64,000 nucleotides of DNA, taken from Galerina marginata (Eukaryota > Basidiomycota > Agaricomycetes > Agaricales > Galerinaceae). Shown piece by piece: positions 48,508 through 60,404 of this stretch. A program made the translations under genes and the position numbers. A model generated the notes under the pieces. The model saw nothing but the letters and a program-made list of their open reading frames with translations. It ran no database searches and had not been told where the DNA came from. The stretch covers positions 806,001 through 870,000 of the forward strand of contig JAECYW010000007.1 in assembly GCA_023014335.1 (NCBI GenBank), read 5' to 3'. Positions within the stretch are counted from its first letter, which is position 1; each line of letters begins with the position of its first letter.

Positions 48508-48565
48508 CCGAAGATTACATAACAATTTTCTGACACGGTTTTAGGGGCGCGGTAAAAACAGGACT
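48508..48565 (-). repeat. Right terminal inverted repeat of the MITE-like element
   Basis: Reverse complement begins AGTCCTGTTTTTACCGCGCC and ends TTATGTAATCTTCGG, matching the left copy with six differences. Confidence 0.7.
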
Positions 48566-48680
48566 AATAATTAGCCCGCCAAAGAAGGAAATACTCGAGT
48601 AGAGTAGGTTTAAAAGCATCAGCCATTGCGGCGTACTGCTCAGGCTTTTTTATCATCCTCTACTTATAGCTATTTCGACC

Positions 48681-51600
48681 ATGGCTACATTTTCTCCCTC
48701 GCCTGCTCCCCGTCGTTCTTCAAGATTGCATCAGAACCGCGGTAACTCCCCTCAAAGAGCTCAAAGACGACTGGCGCAGACCCCGACTCAAGTTATACGC
48801 GACGGCAGTTCAGTCGCATCAGCTATGGACATTGACGAAAGAAACTCCGTTATGACGGATCGTACTCTTTCTAGAATGGGAGGTGACATGTTGTTTGCAA
48901 AGACTGACGAGATGTCTGTGCTATTTTATGCCAACTTGCCCTTAGAGGTTAAACAAGTCTTGAGAATATCAGGTACATCTATTGTTTCTTTACGCTGCTT
49001 TCACGCGTTTAACTATACTCTCCCAGACTTTAATGTGGATCCATACTCTGGGGAAATTGACACCGTGACTGGATTCGCCCTTGTTACCTCTGTACAGACG
49101 TGTTTTGTGTGGCAGCATGCGCAGGTGTGTTCGTTTGTTGTCCGTAAATACTTCAAGTCTCATTGCACTTTGCAGGCCATAAAAGGCATACCAACATGCT
49201 ATATTTTTTCATGTCCATTTGACCCCAGGACCCCAAGACCGCCATTCCATGCCCTGGCTCCCCAAGGTCCATCTCGCGAACCTGGACTCATTCTCGTATC
49301 GACGTCTGGTCAAATTCGGTTTTGGGACAGTATCGGTATCGGTTTAGCTGGAGGAGATAACTACGTTTCGTATCAGTTAGATGATATGGAATACGATGAG
49401 GAGGTTACGAATCTTGTACGGTCTGATGTGAGTCGTTCACTTTTATCAGCAAAAAAACACAGTTCTTAGACTGTAAAACGGAAAGGCCCAAACATACATC
49501 CTTTCAACATCATACGGCAAGCTATACCGCGTAGTTCTCACATCTGTTGGCGGCAAACATCACTTGACCATCCATGCCTTTGCGCGACCCAGCTCAACAG
49601 GAGGATTTTCTCGCTTTGTTTCTTTCTTGTCCGCTGCCCCTTCTTCGTATGAAGTGAAAGATAAATCTAAGCACATACATGCGGTCTCTCTTGGTCATAA
49701 ATCGCATTCTGGAGATCAAGACGTATGGGCCCTGGCTAATGGGCATATCCAACATTGGAGTATGAAATCCGAAGGTTGGGAAGAACTGGTATTGGATATC
49801 GACCTTACCTTGCTTCTTGCTGAAGCCATCCAAAGAAAATTCGATCCCAAAGGTCAAAATCTTGAAAATTCTTACCAAGATATCGAGCTTTCCGATTTGG
49901 CAGTCTTTGAGTAAATTTGCAGCCATTCGTCCCTTTCATGATACACGTTAATGTCTCGCTCAGTGATCAAAACATAGCCATATTAGTGTCCTATCCAGGG
50001 AAAGATGAAGAGGACACTGATGACTTCCGACGTCTCTATTCTTTGGCTGAATTGGAAGTCGTTGGCGCCAATTATCAAGTCAAGCATCTGAACAGTGTCC
50101 CCTACCAGACGGTGAGGTTACATTCCATCCGTGTATTGATTACCTTTTCAATTTGCATCAAACAGACAAGCAAGCCCGGTCCTGCTGTGCATCCTAGGGT
50201 ACAACTTATATATGGAGGGTTTATCATCAGCGTGCAATTCGGTGATGCCGTTGCTCTCTGTGCTCGAGGTACTATCGCAAGGTTTATTCACGATTTAATA
50301 TATCTCTTACAACATCGATTGCCAGGATCAGAATACAGTGATCGACTCGAACTCAAATCCGCCAACGACAGAACACTTGGTGTTGGTGTCAGCCCGTCGA
50401 CGAACTTACTTTTGTTACTAACCGCTTCGACGATGATGAAAGTATCCTTGGATCTGGAAGAAATCCAGGCGTTTATGCCCGAGTCAGCACTGTTCCCTTT
50501 TTTCAGCTTAGCTTTCCTGTTGTTAATATCTGTGTTGCAGAACTGGGCATACCAATCTGGTCAAGTCCATCATGATGCAGGCCATTCTATACGGCTCTTC
50601 TCCATTGGTACTCCACTTCTCGCTACAAATATCATGCAGTCTTATCCAATATTGCAGAATCCCCTACGATTTAGTTTTCCACCAGCACTAAATGAAGAGG
50701 CGTTGATGCAAGCGGCTCAGCAACTAAGTGAAGCTGTTTTGAAGTCTGGTATGTGTATATAATTATTGTTTTCGAGTATCTTCAAGTTGATTTTCCAATC
50801 AGACCCTGAAGTGGTTCGGCAGAGCCCCGACATGACGGCTCAAATGACCGGCCGCAAGGAAAGACTTAGCTGGCTTATCGGCTTTATAAACGAGAATGGC
50901 GTGCTGGTAAAAGTCAGTTATGGAAAATACATGTGCACAGTCCAACAATTAATTCTCCTTTTTCTTCTTTATTTTTGTCAACAGATGTCGCAACATAGCC
51001 GCCAGAAACTGGCGACGGACGCAGAGAAGCTGTATGCCTGTCATCAACTATGGTTATCCTACAATCAATTCCTTTCGTGAGTATCCTTTTGTTGACTAAT
51101 GGACTTCTCTCAACGATCCATACAGAACCTCGCCTTCCCAAAGTGCTCTAAAGGATGCAATAATGTCATACATGGAGGAAATCAGAGATGGCCCACATCA
51201 AGATGTTGTGAGGGTCTTTTTCCGTTCACGCATAGCCGAGATTGGCAAGGTGTTGACGAAAGTCTTGGCTGTTGTGAAAGCTGCGTCTACAACTACAGGC
51301 AGCAACATCAACGCTTCGCTACCAGAAGCGAATCGCATTGTTGTAGTAAGCCCGCTCTAATCGTTCATGAAAGGCCATATACTTAGGGGCCTCATTACAG
51401 ACTGTCCTGAGATCGGCGTTCCAATATAGGAATTACAACCTCAAAGTCTATGGAATCCAACTTCCAATGACGAAGCCTTGGTCAAGTAGATCGAGCATCA
51501 TCGATACAGTCCTGTCCCTGTTTGAATTGACGACTAAGGTTGTTGAATCGACTCCTGCGTTTGCCAACTGTGGAAAAGACAAGGAGCCAAGTTCTCAACT

Positions 51601-53311
51601 CCCTTCCCTCGCGTCTGTATTATTGGAATCCATCAAGGAGAGGCTGGACTGGCTTTCCAGGTACTTTTTCTTTGTTTCCTTCTCTCGATTTAGCTGATGT
51701 TCCACAACTTTTAGGGCGGGAACAGATTATCAACGTGATATGGAGGAGCTCCAACAACGTTTCTCGGTATTACGTCCAGAGATTTTAGAGACATTGAGTA
51801 TGCCAATGCCATATATTATAGCTCACTTTCATATTAATCATCTTTTTACCAGGGAGGTGTGGACATGAAGACGCCGCCTTCACCCTGGCGGAGCAATATC
51901 ACGACTATGCCAGCTTGGTTGCTTTATGCCATCGGGGCACGGTCTATCCACCTGAGCAGAATCCAAATGCTGATCGAGTACAATCGTATATCCAACGATA
52001 CAAGGAGGACTTTGCGAACGAACTCTTCCACTGGTATATTCAACATGGTTAGTGCTCGTGTGCCATATAATTGATATATTATCTCAATATGCGCCCTCCA
52101 GGAGAGATCCGAACCATGTTTGACCAAGAAGCGCCAGGAACAGCGTATGTGGATGTCTTTTTCAGGGAACACCCAAACATCGCTATATCCTGGATAAACG
52201 ATCTTGGAAAATCGCGCTTCGGGTCAGCTGCCTCGGCGCTCCTCGAGGATGCTGAAAATGCAACAAATCTGGAAGCAAAACATGTAAGTTTGCTTGACAA
52301 TGTTCTTTTTTGCCGTGTAACTAACTCCAGGATAGCTTATGCTAAGCATTGGCAAACTTTCACACCTAGCACAGATGCAGGAAACCAACGTTTCAGATGA
52401 ATCCACTCTTGATGGTATTCCAAACGCTCTGATTGTCGAATCTTATTGATAGTCATTTTCAAAGCATTCCACGATGGGCTTGATCTGGTCAGTGTCCATG
52501 AAAGCCTTGTCGAAGAATTTCGCAGTGTTCTGGTTTCTGTTCGCGCACGGCAATCTATCGAGGGCCAGATTGAGACGATCATCAAGTCAAAAGGTGGAAA
52601 ACTCAGCGGAAAAATGGCATTCATCCATGTAAGCACCATCATTGACGTCAAAAGACCCACCCACTCACCAATGCTTCTAGATTTTTAAAGACATCCTCCG
52701 TCAGCTATTGCAAGGGAGAGCCCTATCAATAGAAGACCTTGTAGATATCCTTTCGCTCAAGGATAACAGGGAATCTGTTGAAGATTATGCGACAAGCCTT
52801 CACCTTTTGTCCTCAGCGACAGTAAGTAGTTGCTCCTTCCCTGTTGCTGCATCCTTTGATCGTCTACTACAAGAATCTACCCGAGGCACGTCAAAATTCT
52901 GCACTCAGGACAGTGTGGCGACGTGTTTATCTGCATGACGAGTCAGTGTTTCTTTCACAACTTTCAGACTTCTGTTACTGATTTTGGAGAAGCTGGGATT
53001 CCCTAAAAGAAACCGCCGACATTTCAGATGATGAATTGAATGCGCGATACCAAGGAACCGCGTTGTATGCAACACTCTGCTCAGTGATGCATAGGACTGA
53101 ATTTGGCTTGGATCCAGCAGAAGCGCTGATGATTCCTTCTACGGAGGAAATTGTTTCTCGCTGGCCTGGCATGTCAACGGATCAAGTTGATTCTATGATA
53201 AGGGATTACAACTCCGAGCAAGATCGGCTAGGGGAATGGGAGCTAGACGGGGTATTCGGGCGCATAAAGGAGCTAGCTGAGGCGGAGGTCACAAGGGAGC
53301 AGAGCCAATAG
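48681..53311 (+). CDS. NUP133: Nucleoporin Nup133-like, Y-complex scaffold
   Basis: Scaffold subunit of the Nup107-160 (Y) complex of the nuclear pore, with an N-terminal beta-propeller and a C-terminal helical stack. The disordered start MATFSPSPAPRRSSRLHQNR is followed by LFYANLPLEVKQVLRISDFN and by TVTGFALVTSVQTCFVWQHA with IKGIPTCYIFSCP, a segment I associate with fungal Nup133. Further propeller strands include ALANGHIQHWSMKSEGWEEL. The helical C-terminus ends IKELAEAEVTREQSQ. About 1,250 residues and some fifteen introns; internal exon edges in 50.7-52.9 kb are approximate. Nup155/Nup170 share the N-terminal fold, but the Cys/Trp-containing propeller segment favours Nup133. Its stop lies 30 bp from that of the convergent COA8-like gene. 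Confidence 0.85.
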
Positions 53312-53341
53312 AAACAGATGCCTGGATTTACATCGTAGATT

Positions 53342-53963
53342 CTAACTTACAAAGTTGGATAGATGCGCTTTTAATCTGTGGTATTCTACGCGTGTCGAGA
53401 GGATAATGAGTTGTAGATTTCGCGTCCTCCATTCTGTCGTATAGCCCTCCGTCCACTCTTTCTCTTGCATAACCCATTGCCTGAAGAAGGCGGAGAGTGC
53501 TTCTTCCTTGTCTCGGGGAGATGCGGTTGCAGGAAGACTACTAAGAACAGCATCTCTTGCCGAATAAAAGCGGGTATTACTCTTAGTAACAGCCTTATCA
53601 GTCCAACATTGGGCAGGGTAATAAGAATGTGCTCACGTCCAACCAGAAATTTTGGTGTAACGAGTCTAGTTGCTGCCGAAGCAACCTAAACTGCAGGTCA
53701 TGATTGCCCGGCCTCGTCCCCGACCCTGTTTCTGTTTTGAACTCTGACAGCGAGTAAGGATGTTGTAAATATGGGGCTGGTAGTTGAGAAAGCGGGTCGT
53801 CGTAGATGATAGGGCGCATGTGCGAGACTGGATCTGGCGGTGCTACCAGGTCATATGTCGGCGTTGAAGCATGAAAGCGACGCGCGTTGCTGGTGCCAGT
53901 TCCACGGACATGAAAGAGATTGCAAGGCTTTACGACCAAAGACAAAGAACGAGGAATGGTCAT
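53342..53963 (-). CDS. Mitochondrial Coa8/APOPT1-like protein
   Basis: Family of cytochrome c oxidase assembly factor 8 (human COA8/APOPT1), a mitochondrial matrix protein that protects complex IV assembly. 188 residues from two exons (53637-53963 and 53342-53581; intron 53582-53636). A basic, hydroxyl-rich N-terminus (MTIPRSLSLVVKPCNLFHVRG) looks like a presequence. The family signature is visible: SHMRPIIYDD, then RLLRQQLDSLHQNFWLDSNT, then a C-terminal Trp/Tyr-rich segment FFRQWVMQEKEWTEGY. The assignment rests on this pattern and length. Divergent from CMR1 with 174 bp between starts. Confidence 0.78.
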
Positions 53964-54137
53964 TTTATTTGTAAAGGTAAAGGCAGTTACAGTAATGCCA
54001 AATTAATGTGATCTCATGTTTGTGACGTTAATCAGGTGAGTGTGACAGTCAGTGTTCAGTGACACTAAACGGCGTTTCTCTTTCCTCACCAGGCTCACCT
54101 TGTCCTAGGAACTCCAATCAAATCTTCTGCCTGAATC

Positions 54138-56379
54138 ATGCCTGCCAAATCGCAATAGTCAGTACACGACCACCTGTCATTATCTCGTTTCATGTCCTCA
54201 AACTTTTTTTCGCAGTGAACTGGAACGTGAGGCAAATATTGCCAAAAACCGCGCTCTATTCGAAGATCTCGGCCTCAAAGATGCTGTCAAGAGTCTCGGG
54301 GGCCCGTCTGCAAAAGTAAAAACTGCGGCCAAACCTGTTAAACCAAAAAGAGAGAAGCGGGAACGGGAGGAGGTTGACGTACCGCGACGACAATCTAGGC
54401 GCCTGCTTGGAAAACTCTCAACAGATCCGAACGAGACCCCAGAAGAACGGAAGTTACGCGAAGTAGGTAAACCTTTGTCTTTCTTGCATATTCCCACTCA
54501 ACCCAGCGCGTTAGGAGGAACAACAGAAGGAACTCGAGAAACAAGAAGAGGCGCGCCTGGATGCAGAAGAAAAGGCAAGAGCGGCTAAGCGACCAAGGCA
54601 CGATATTTTGAATTTTAAAACACTCGCCGAAGCAGATGAGCCCCAAGAACTGGCTAAACTGTCGATTACCATGCAAGATGTTGTTCAAGCCTCTACACCT
54701 CGACGCGTTGGCGATCCTGAAGCGTTTACCTTTCAAGAAGAGAAACGACACAAAGCCGCTGTGCAAGAGTTACGAGAGAAAGTGCAAAATCTCAAAGTCA
54801 TATCACGGGCCAAGGTTACGACGAATCGTATTTACTGCGCTGCGTACCATCCAGAGGTGACGAAAGACTTAATATTTTTTGGAGGTTCGTCGGTGAAGCC
54901 TGCTTCAGCTATTTATTCAACTTTGTTATCTACAGACAAACATGGTCAACTCGGCATATGGGATGCCAGGGCTCCTCCGGACGAAGAAGCTGACGAGGAT
55001 GAAGACTCCGCGTCAGAAAATCGAGAAGGAGGGAAATACTGGCGTCTCCAGGTTCATTGGCCAGCAACCTCCAAGTCTTCGATTTCAAGTATCAAATTTG
55101 ATCCCATCGACTCCCACAATGTACGGCGGCTCACCAATTCTTTGTGATGCCATTCTTATGTGCTTTTCCAGCTCTATACCAGCTCATATGATTGTACGAT
55201 ACGAAGCCTGTCCTTTGTTTCAGGTACCTCGACAGAGATCTATGGTACTCAAGACGGTGTTCTCATCTCCAGCCTTGACCTGCCTCCGACGGGTCAAGAA
55301 ATGTGGGTCTCGGATGGTGCTGGTGGTGTCACACATCTCGACCTTCGCCAGGATAAATCCAAAGCCCGTCGGTATGAGCTATCAGACCACAAAATTGGGA
55401 GTGTCAGCGTGAATCCCACGCGACCAAATTTTATCCTCACAGCTAGCAACAGTCGTCTCATCAAGTCAGTTCCCTGTTGTTCAGATTTATGCTCTTTTGA
55501 CATTGCTTAGGATTTGGGATGCACGGAAGCTCTATAACATCCCTGTCGAATTACTCGGAGAGCAACCTGAGGCAAATGTAGACTTTGCACGTGAACTTCT
55601 TGACTTCGACGCAACCATCGTCAACGAGCACATCGACTCAAAGGCTGGCAATGGGGCCTTCCGTGGTGAATTTAGGCATGACAAATCGGCCAGCTCAGCA
55701 TACTGGGACCCCAGAGGCCGTCAAATTGTTAGTACGAGTTATGACGACACCATTCGGAGTATGTCCCAACCTGTCGCCTGGTTCGACTGGTAAAGCTGAC
55801 TATTTGACTAGTTTGGGACATCGATTCGCCCGCTTTCGAAACTGATAAACCATTCCCAAATGTTAAACCCTTCTGCCGAATCCGACACAATTGCCAGACA
55901 GTGAGTAATTTGTAGTGCTGTTTATTCCTGACTTTGCTAATACTTTCTCGCAGGGTAAATGGTTAACCATATTGCGTGCACAGTGGAGCTCTAATCCCGA
56001 TGCCTATCCACACTTTACGGTATGCGAGCTGTTCTCCATGTAACTGATAACTCACTCATCTAAAGGTGGGCAATATGGACCATTCCTTGGATATCTACTC
56101 TTCCAAGGTGATTCTTGATCTGAAAATTCTTTAATTTCCGAGGTCTTAACAGGCTTCTAATCCATAGGGCGACCTGATAACTCAATTATCTGATCGTACC
56201 ATGTAAGAGGACTATTCTCTCCTTTATGGGTTCGCCTTCTGATGTTGCTCCTACGCAGGATAAGCGCAGTTCAGGCTGTGACTTGCTCTCACCCCAGCAT
56301 TGTAGAACGGGCAGCAAGTGGGAATGCCAGTGGAAGATGCGTTCTCTGGGCACCAGAGTCGTTGTCTATAGATTTGTAA
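54138..56379 (+). CDS. CMR1: WD40 DNA-damage-binding protein Cmr1
   Basis: Nuclear WD40 protein (yeast Cmr1, human WDR76) that binds damaged or unusual DNA and marks an intranuclear quality-control site during replication stress. About 575 residues. A charged N-terminus (MPAKSQYELEREANIAKNRA, then ALFEDLGLKDAVKSL) and a Lys/Glu-rich coiled stretch precede the propeller: YCAAYHPEVTKDLIFFGDKHGQLGIWDAR, SSISSIKFDP, YTSSYDCTIRSLSF, LTASNSRLIKIWDARKL, STSYDDTIRIWD, VGNMDHSLDIYS and CVLWAPE. Several WD repeats are interrupted by introns. It sits next to CSM3, another replication-stress gene, on the opposite strand with 95 bp between stops. Confidence 0.9.
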
Positions 56380-56474
56380 TGAATGATCACACTATCTTTC
56401 TTTGATTCGTCTGAATATTCATTTGTTATACACAATGGGATTAGATACCAACTGAATGTTATACTTTACGTAAA

Positions 56475-57810
56475 TTAAAGATACATATCATCCCAATCAT
56501 CGGGGTCAGCCTGGTTTCCTGGTGGTTCTGTCGCCGTGGAGTTCGTTATCATTGTTGTCGTCGAAGGGGCTGTAGATTTATCCGCTGATGACCTCTCCAC
56601 CTCGTCGATGATATCCCACATATCTTCATCTTCATCCATAGATGAATTTGCGGCTGTCGTTGGTGCCGGGGGTGGATCGGACGAATGTCCACTAAACTCG
56701 TCCATGGATCGCCAGAAATTGTCCTCGTCTTCTCCTGGAGGCGCAGCAAACTGCGGAGCCGTGGAGGCATGCGAGAGTCGGGTTGGCATATCGATATCGG
56801 ACCCAGGCCCAGAGGCAGGTAGAGAAGACGCGCGAGAGGAGATACGTGTGGGCGATGATCCAGGTAAGGGTAAGCTCGCATCGCGATCCTCGGCGTTCAT
56901 ATTTTCGTCATTCTCTCGATCCCCGTCGTCTCCGCCTCGCATGTCTTCGTCATCACTGTCGTCGTTCTTCTTATTTGGACGTCCGTGTGCCTCATCTCGC
57001 CAGACAGAAAGCGAGACCTAGGGGTATTCAATCAGTCTTTGAGATTTCCGAATAAAAAGTCAAGGTACATTCATGCGCCTTGAATGGCAAAGTTTCTCAA
57101 CACGTTCTACTGTATCTCGAAATTGAGTTTTTGGGTATAGTTGATGCGTCCAGTACTGATATGTTTGAAGTAGCCGATTGAGATCTGTCGCCTGACAAAA
57201 AGTAAAATAAACTGGAGCCAAGGATGGACTGAATCAGTTAACGCACTTCATGTCCTTTGCCTTTGATTTTAAAGTCCTTGGTCATTTTAATCAGTTGGGG
57301 AAAGCCGTTAGGCCCAAGTAACCGGTTCTCATCGAGCTTTACGAGCCTCCGACGCGCCTTTTTCTCGTCTTTATCCTTATCCTTGTCCTTGGCACCAGAT
57401 TTCTTATTGTCGGTGGTGTCTTCTGCGTCCCTTGGTGGGGAACTGCTCGGTAAAATTTCATGAGGCGTCAGGGCGGGCATATTCCTGACACGCGCTTGAG
57501 CCTGGCGGACGAGCTCGGCCTCGTCAACGCGAGGAGGAAGGGGCTTGAACAGATCATCGTCCGCATCGTCAAATTCAGCAAAAAGCGCGTCGATATCCAC
57601 GTCTTGGGCTGGAGGTGCTTTGTGTGTTACTTTTACAGCAGATATATCGACCTCGTCGTCGGAATCGGCGAGGAAGAGGGTCTGCCGTGGTCGTTTTGCT
57701 GGCCTGTGCGAAGTCTCCGCGTCATCTTCAGTATCCTGCGCTCTGTCGAGACGCTTGGGGAAATTTTGGACGGCTGGTTCGTCCCATATGTTGTCAAGAG
57801 ATGAATCCAT
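56475..57810 (-). CDS. CSM3: Csm3/Swi3/Tipin replication fork protection protein
   Basis: Partner of Tof1/Swi1/Timeless in the complex that stabilises stalled replication forks and supports the S-phase checkpoint. About 390 residues. The acidic N-terminus MDSSLDNIWDEPAVQNFPKR is followed by a Lys-rich run and the conserved Swi3 domain: LVKLDENRLLGPNGFPQLIK, KDFKIKGKGHEATDLNRLLQ, TYQYWTHQLYPKTQF and VEKLCHSRRM. The C-terminal half is disordered and acidic, ending DDWDDMYL. Two or three introns. Head-to-head with the N-terminal methyltransferase gene, 83 bp between starts. Confidence 0.92.
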
Positions 57811-57893
57811 GTGAGCGCGTTATTTACGTGTATTTGCCCGACGCGATTTTAATGAGCAATACGCACACGTGACTCAGATCGCATTCGACCACC
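57811..57893. promoter_or_regulatory. 83-bp divergent promoter of CSM3 and the N-terminal methyltransferase gene
   Basis: The start codons of the two genes are separated by 83 bp. The stretch contains CACGTGAC (57867-57874), with a CACGTG E-box core. Shared control is inferred from the spacing. Confidence 0.4.
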
Positions 57894-58894
57894 ATGATCC
57901 CCACCGCCGAGCCCGACGTGCAAGAAGGAATCGAGTATTGGAATACGCAACCAGCAAGTCTGGATGGCGTTCTTGGCGGATATGGCACCGGGGTACTTGT
58001 TATCTCTCCTTCCACGACCTTGATGTTCATCTCGTTTGTATCAGTCACTTCCGAGGGTGGATGCGCTTGGTTCAAGACTTTTCTTGCTGAATCTATACCC
58101 CCAACTGTCCACTATACCATCTGCGTTTCGACCTCTGAATGCACCGTCGGATCCATCGAGAAAACGTGCCCTAGACGTGGGTGCGGGAATCGGCCGTGTT
58201 ACCGGAGATGTCCTCCTTCACCTCGTCTCGGACGTCACCATTCTGGAACCCGTCGATTCTTTCGTGCAGGAGGCCCTATCGCGAGCACGCGCCAGTGCGT
58301 CTGCAGCGGTTGCATCTTCCTCGAACGGTGCATGGCCGGGCCTTGCAGATGGATCCAAAAGTGTTACAATCCTTCAAGGAACACTACAAGATTTCCACCC
58401 TCTCTTTCCACACCGCGCTCATTTCCTTGATCGCGTTGGGTACCAATCCCCTCGTCCAGCGGACGAAATTGGACTAGGCTTCGATGTCATCTGGTGCCAA
58501 TGGTGTTTGGGACACCTTTCGGACCCCGATCTCGTGGCTTTCCTTAAACGCAGTCACGAATCTCTAAAAAAGCATCCAAAAAGCCTGATCGTGGTCAAGG
58601 AAAACCTTTGCCCCGATGCCGAAGATGGATCGGCTGTGGCAGTATTTGACGAGCAAGATTCCAGCTTGACAAGGTGAGCATTCTGTGGCCTCTGGGCTGT
58701 TAATTGTATTCAAAGTTGTGCAGGTCAGATATGGCTTGGAAATCGGCTTTTAAACAAGCTGGGCTTCGTTTGATCCGAGAACAAGTCCAGGAGGGACTTC
58801 CGGAGGGACTCTTTGTTGTGAAAATGTGCGTAAATGTATAATCTTGTTTAATCCATCATGCTGAAGGAGTACAAATAGGTACGGTCTACGGTGA
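57894..58894 (+). CDS. Protein N-terminal methyltransferase (NTM1/Tae1-like)
   Basis: SAM-dependent enzyme that methylates the alpha-amino group of proteins with X-Pro-Lys N-termini, such as ribosomal proteins in yeast. About 270 residues. The start MIPTAEPDVQEGIEYWNTQP is followed by GGYGTGSLPRVDALGSRLFL, which forms only when the intron after GGG is spliced to TCACTTCCG. SAM motif I is ALDVGAGIGRVTGDVLL, followed by TLQDFHP, DVIWCQWCLGHLSDPDLVAFL and IVVKENLC. The ending EGLPEGLFVVKMYGLR matches the family's conserved C-terminus. The final intron splits the codon for Met. Stop TGA at 58892-58894. Confidence 0.92.
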
Positions 58895-59034
58895 GGGTTT
58901 AAAAAGGGCTCAACAGCCTAATGCTTTTGGGGGGAATGGTGATGTACAATGCAGCTGAATAGAGAAAGACCATCTATACAGTTATAAATACAAAGCAAAC
59001 AACAGCGGGAAAAGTGAAAAAGACAATCCAAGTA

Positions 59035-60231
59035 TCACGAGCTAGACTTGGTATCAAGTTCAGCTGCAAGTGCATTACTGAGGAGTTGCTTGGTCCTGGT
59101 CTCCTTCGGCTCGAGTCGCTCTCTCAACCCAGGAAATGTGTTTTGGAGTAGGCGGTCTAGCTGGGGCCAAATCTCATCGGATGTTACGCCGGTCAGGGTC
59201 CTCACTTTCATGCCATGAGGGGTGTGGAATGACAGCTGGTGGGGGTGTTGGTAAGCGTTCGGCCGAGGTTTTACGGACGAAGCAGCCGATTTGGAAAAAT
59301 ATGAGACCAGCGGTGAGGTAGAGGCGTAGAAAGCGGCGAGGCGGCGAGCAAATACTTCCTGTAAAATATGGGGTCAGAATGGAATGCCCATTGAATAGGA
59401 AAGCGCAGGAGAAGCGACGAACAGGATTATCATCGGGACGTTTGGTTAGGGGTTCTCCGGTCTGATCGTCGAATCCTTGGACCCGCGGGCGGTTGTAAGA
59501 CATGTTGTAGACGCGACCAGAAGGGAGGTGGACCCATCGGTCTGAAATGCGGCTTAAAATGACATCGTCGGGAACATCTAAATTGACGACGAGCGTCAAT
59601 GGCGTATTTCGTTTCCTACAGACAGCCAAATAAGTATTGTGTGATCCGTCTGCAAAGGAGAAATTTACTTGAGATGGGCATCAAAGAGTTCGGCTTGTCC
59701 GATAGTACGGGGGAAACCGTCTAGAATCCAATGCTACAGAGGCAGGTCAGAGAGAGAAGAAAGAAGGGGATGAATCGTCGCATCGCATACCTTGTTCTGT
59801 AGAGCATCCAGTCTGCTAGTAATGACCGTGAGCACCATCTCATCGGGCAGCAGTCCACCGCGGGCCATGAGTTCCTCTGCTTGCAAACCCACTTCCGTGC
59901 GCTCCGCAATATGCTGACGCAGCAAATCCCCCGTTGAGAGACTGAGAATGTCGTACTTGCTAGACAGGCGCGCGGTGAGTGTCCCCTTGCCGGCACCAGG
60001 CTTTCCGAACATGAGCATGCGCACTACGCGTTCGTCGCGTTCGTCCTGGGAGCTGCTGTAGGGTTTGAGGGAGAAGGGGATTGCCCGTTGGGTGGAGGCC
60101 GACTGCGCGATTCCTCGTTGGGCGGTACACGATGTGGAGGCATTTGGCGAACAAATCGCCTGGAGAGAAGAAGCACGGGTGCGAGGGTGTTTCTGGACAT
60201 GACGAACAACGGTACGAAGGTTGTTCTGCAT
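59035..60231 (-). CDS. ADK2: Mitochondrial adenylate kinase (GTP:AMP phosphotransferase type)
   Basis: Interconverts nucleoside mono-, di- and triphosphates in the mitochondrial matrix. About 340 residues. A long Ser/Arg-rich presequence (MQNNLRTVVRHVQKHPRTRA) precedes the P-loop FGKPGAGKGTLTARLS. The AMP-binding region is LSTGDLLRQHI, the central motif DGFPRT lies at the start of an exon, and the LID domain reads SDRWVHLPSGRVYNMSYN then FDDQTGEPLTKRPDDNPEVF. The LID has no zinc-binding cysteines, as in eukaryotic AK3/Adk2. The last exons encode a Glu/Lys-rich tail ending ELDTKSSS. It lies 173 bp downstream of the COQ11-like gene on the same strand. Confidence 0.9.
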
Positions 60232-60404
60232 ATTCAAAAGTGAGGGGCTATGGCTGGAATAAGCACGCCATATATGCAAAAGTCTGAGATCCAAAAAAAT
60301 CACAGTGGTGTGAGGACCCTGCAGCGGAATTCCGAGGGCTCCCGATAGTGTCAACTGACAGCGCTTGTGAATGTAGCACGATTATAATTGCGACTATGTA
60401 CTTT

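Larger units (their letters stand above)
48108..48565. mobile_element. MITE-like element with long terminal inverted repeats
   Basis: A non-coding element of about 458 bp bounded by two inverted copies of a 58-bp sequence. Left copy 48108-48165 and right copy 48508-48565 match at 52 of 58 positions by eye, including an uninterrupted core AAAACCGTGTCAGAAA. Similarity continues weakly inward. The interior (48166-48507) contains no transposase-like frame, but has a small GTCGCGTC/GACGCGAC hairpin near 48474-48496. No clear target-site duplication was seen, so the exact ends are uncertain and the superfamily cannot be assigned. The right end lies 115 bp before the NUP133 start codon, so the element may supply part of that promoter. 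Confidence 0.65.
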
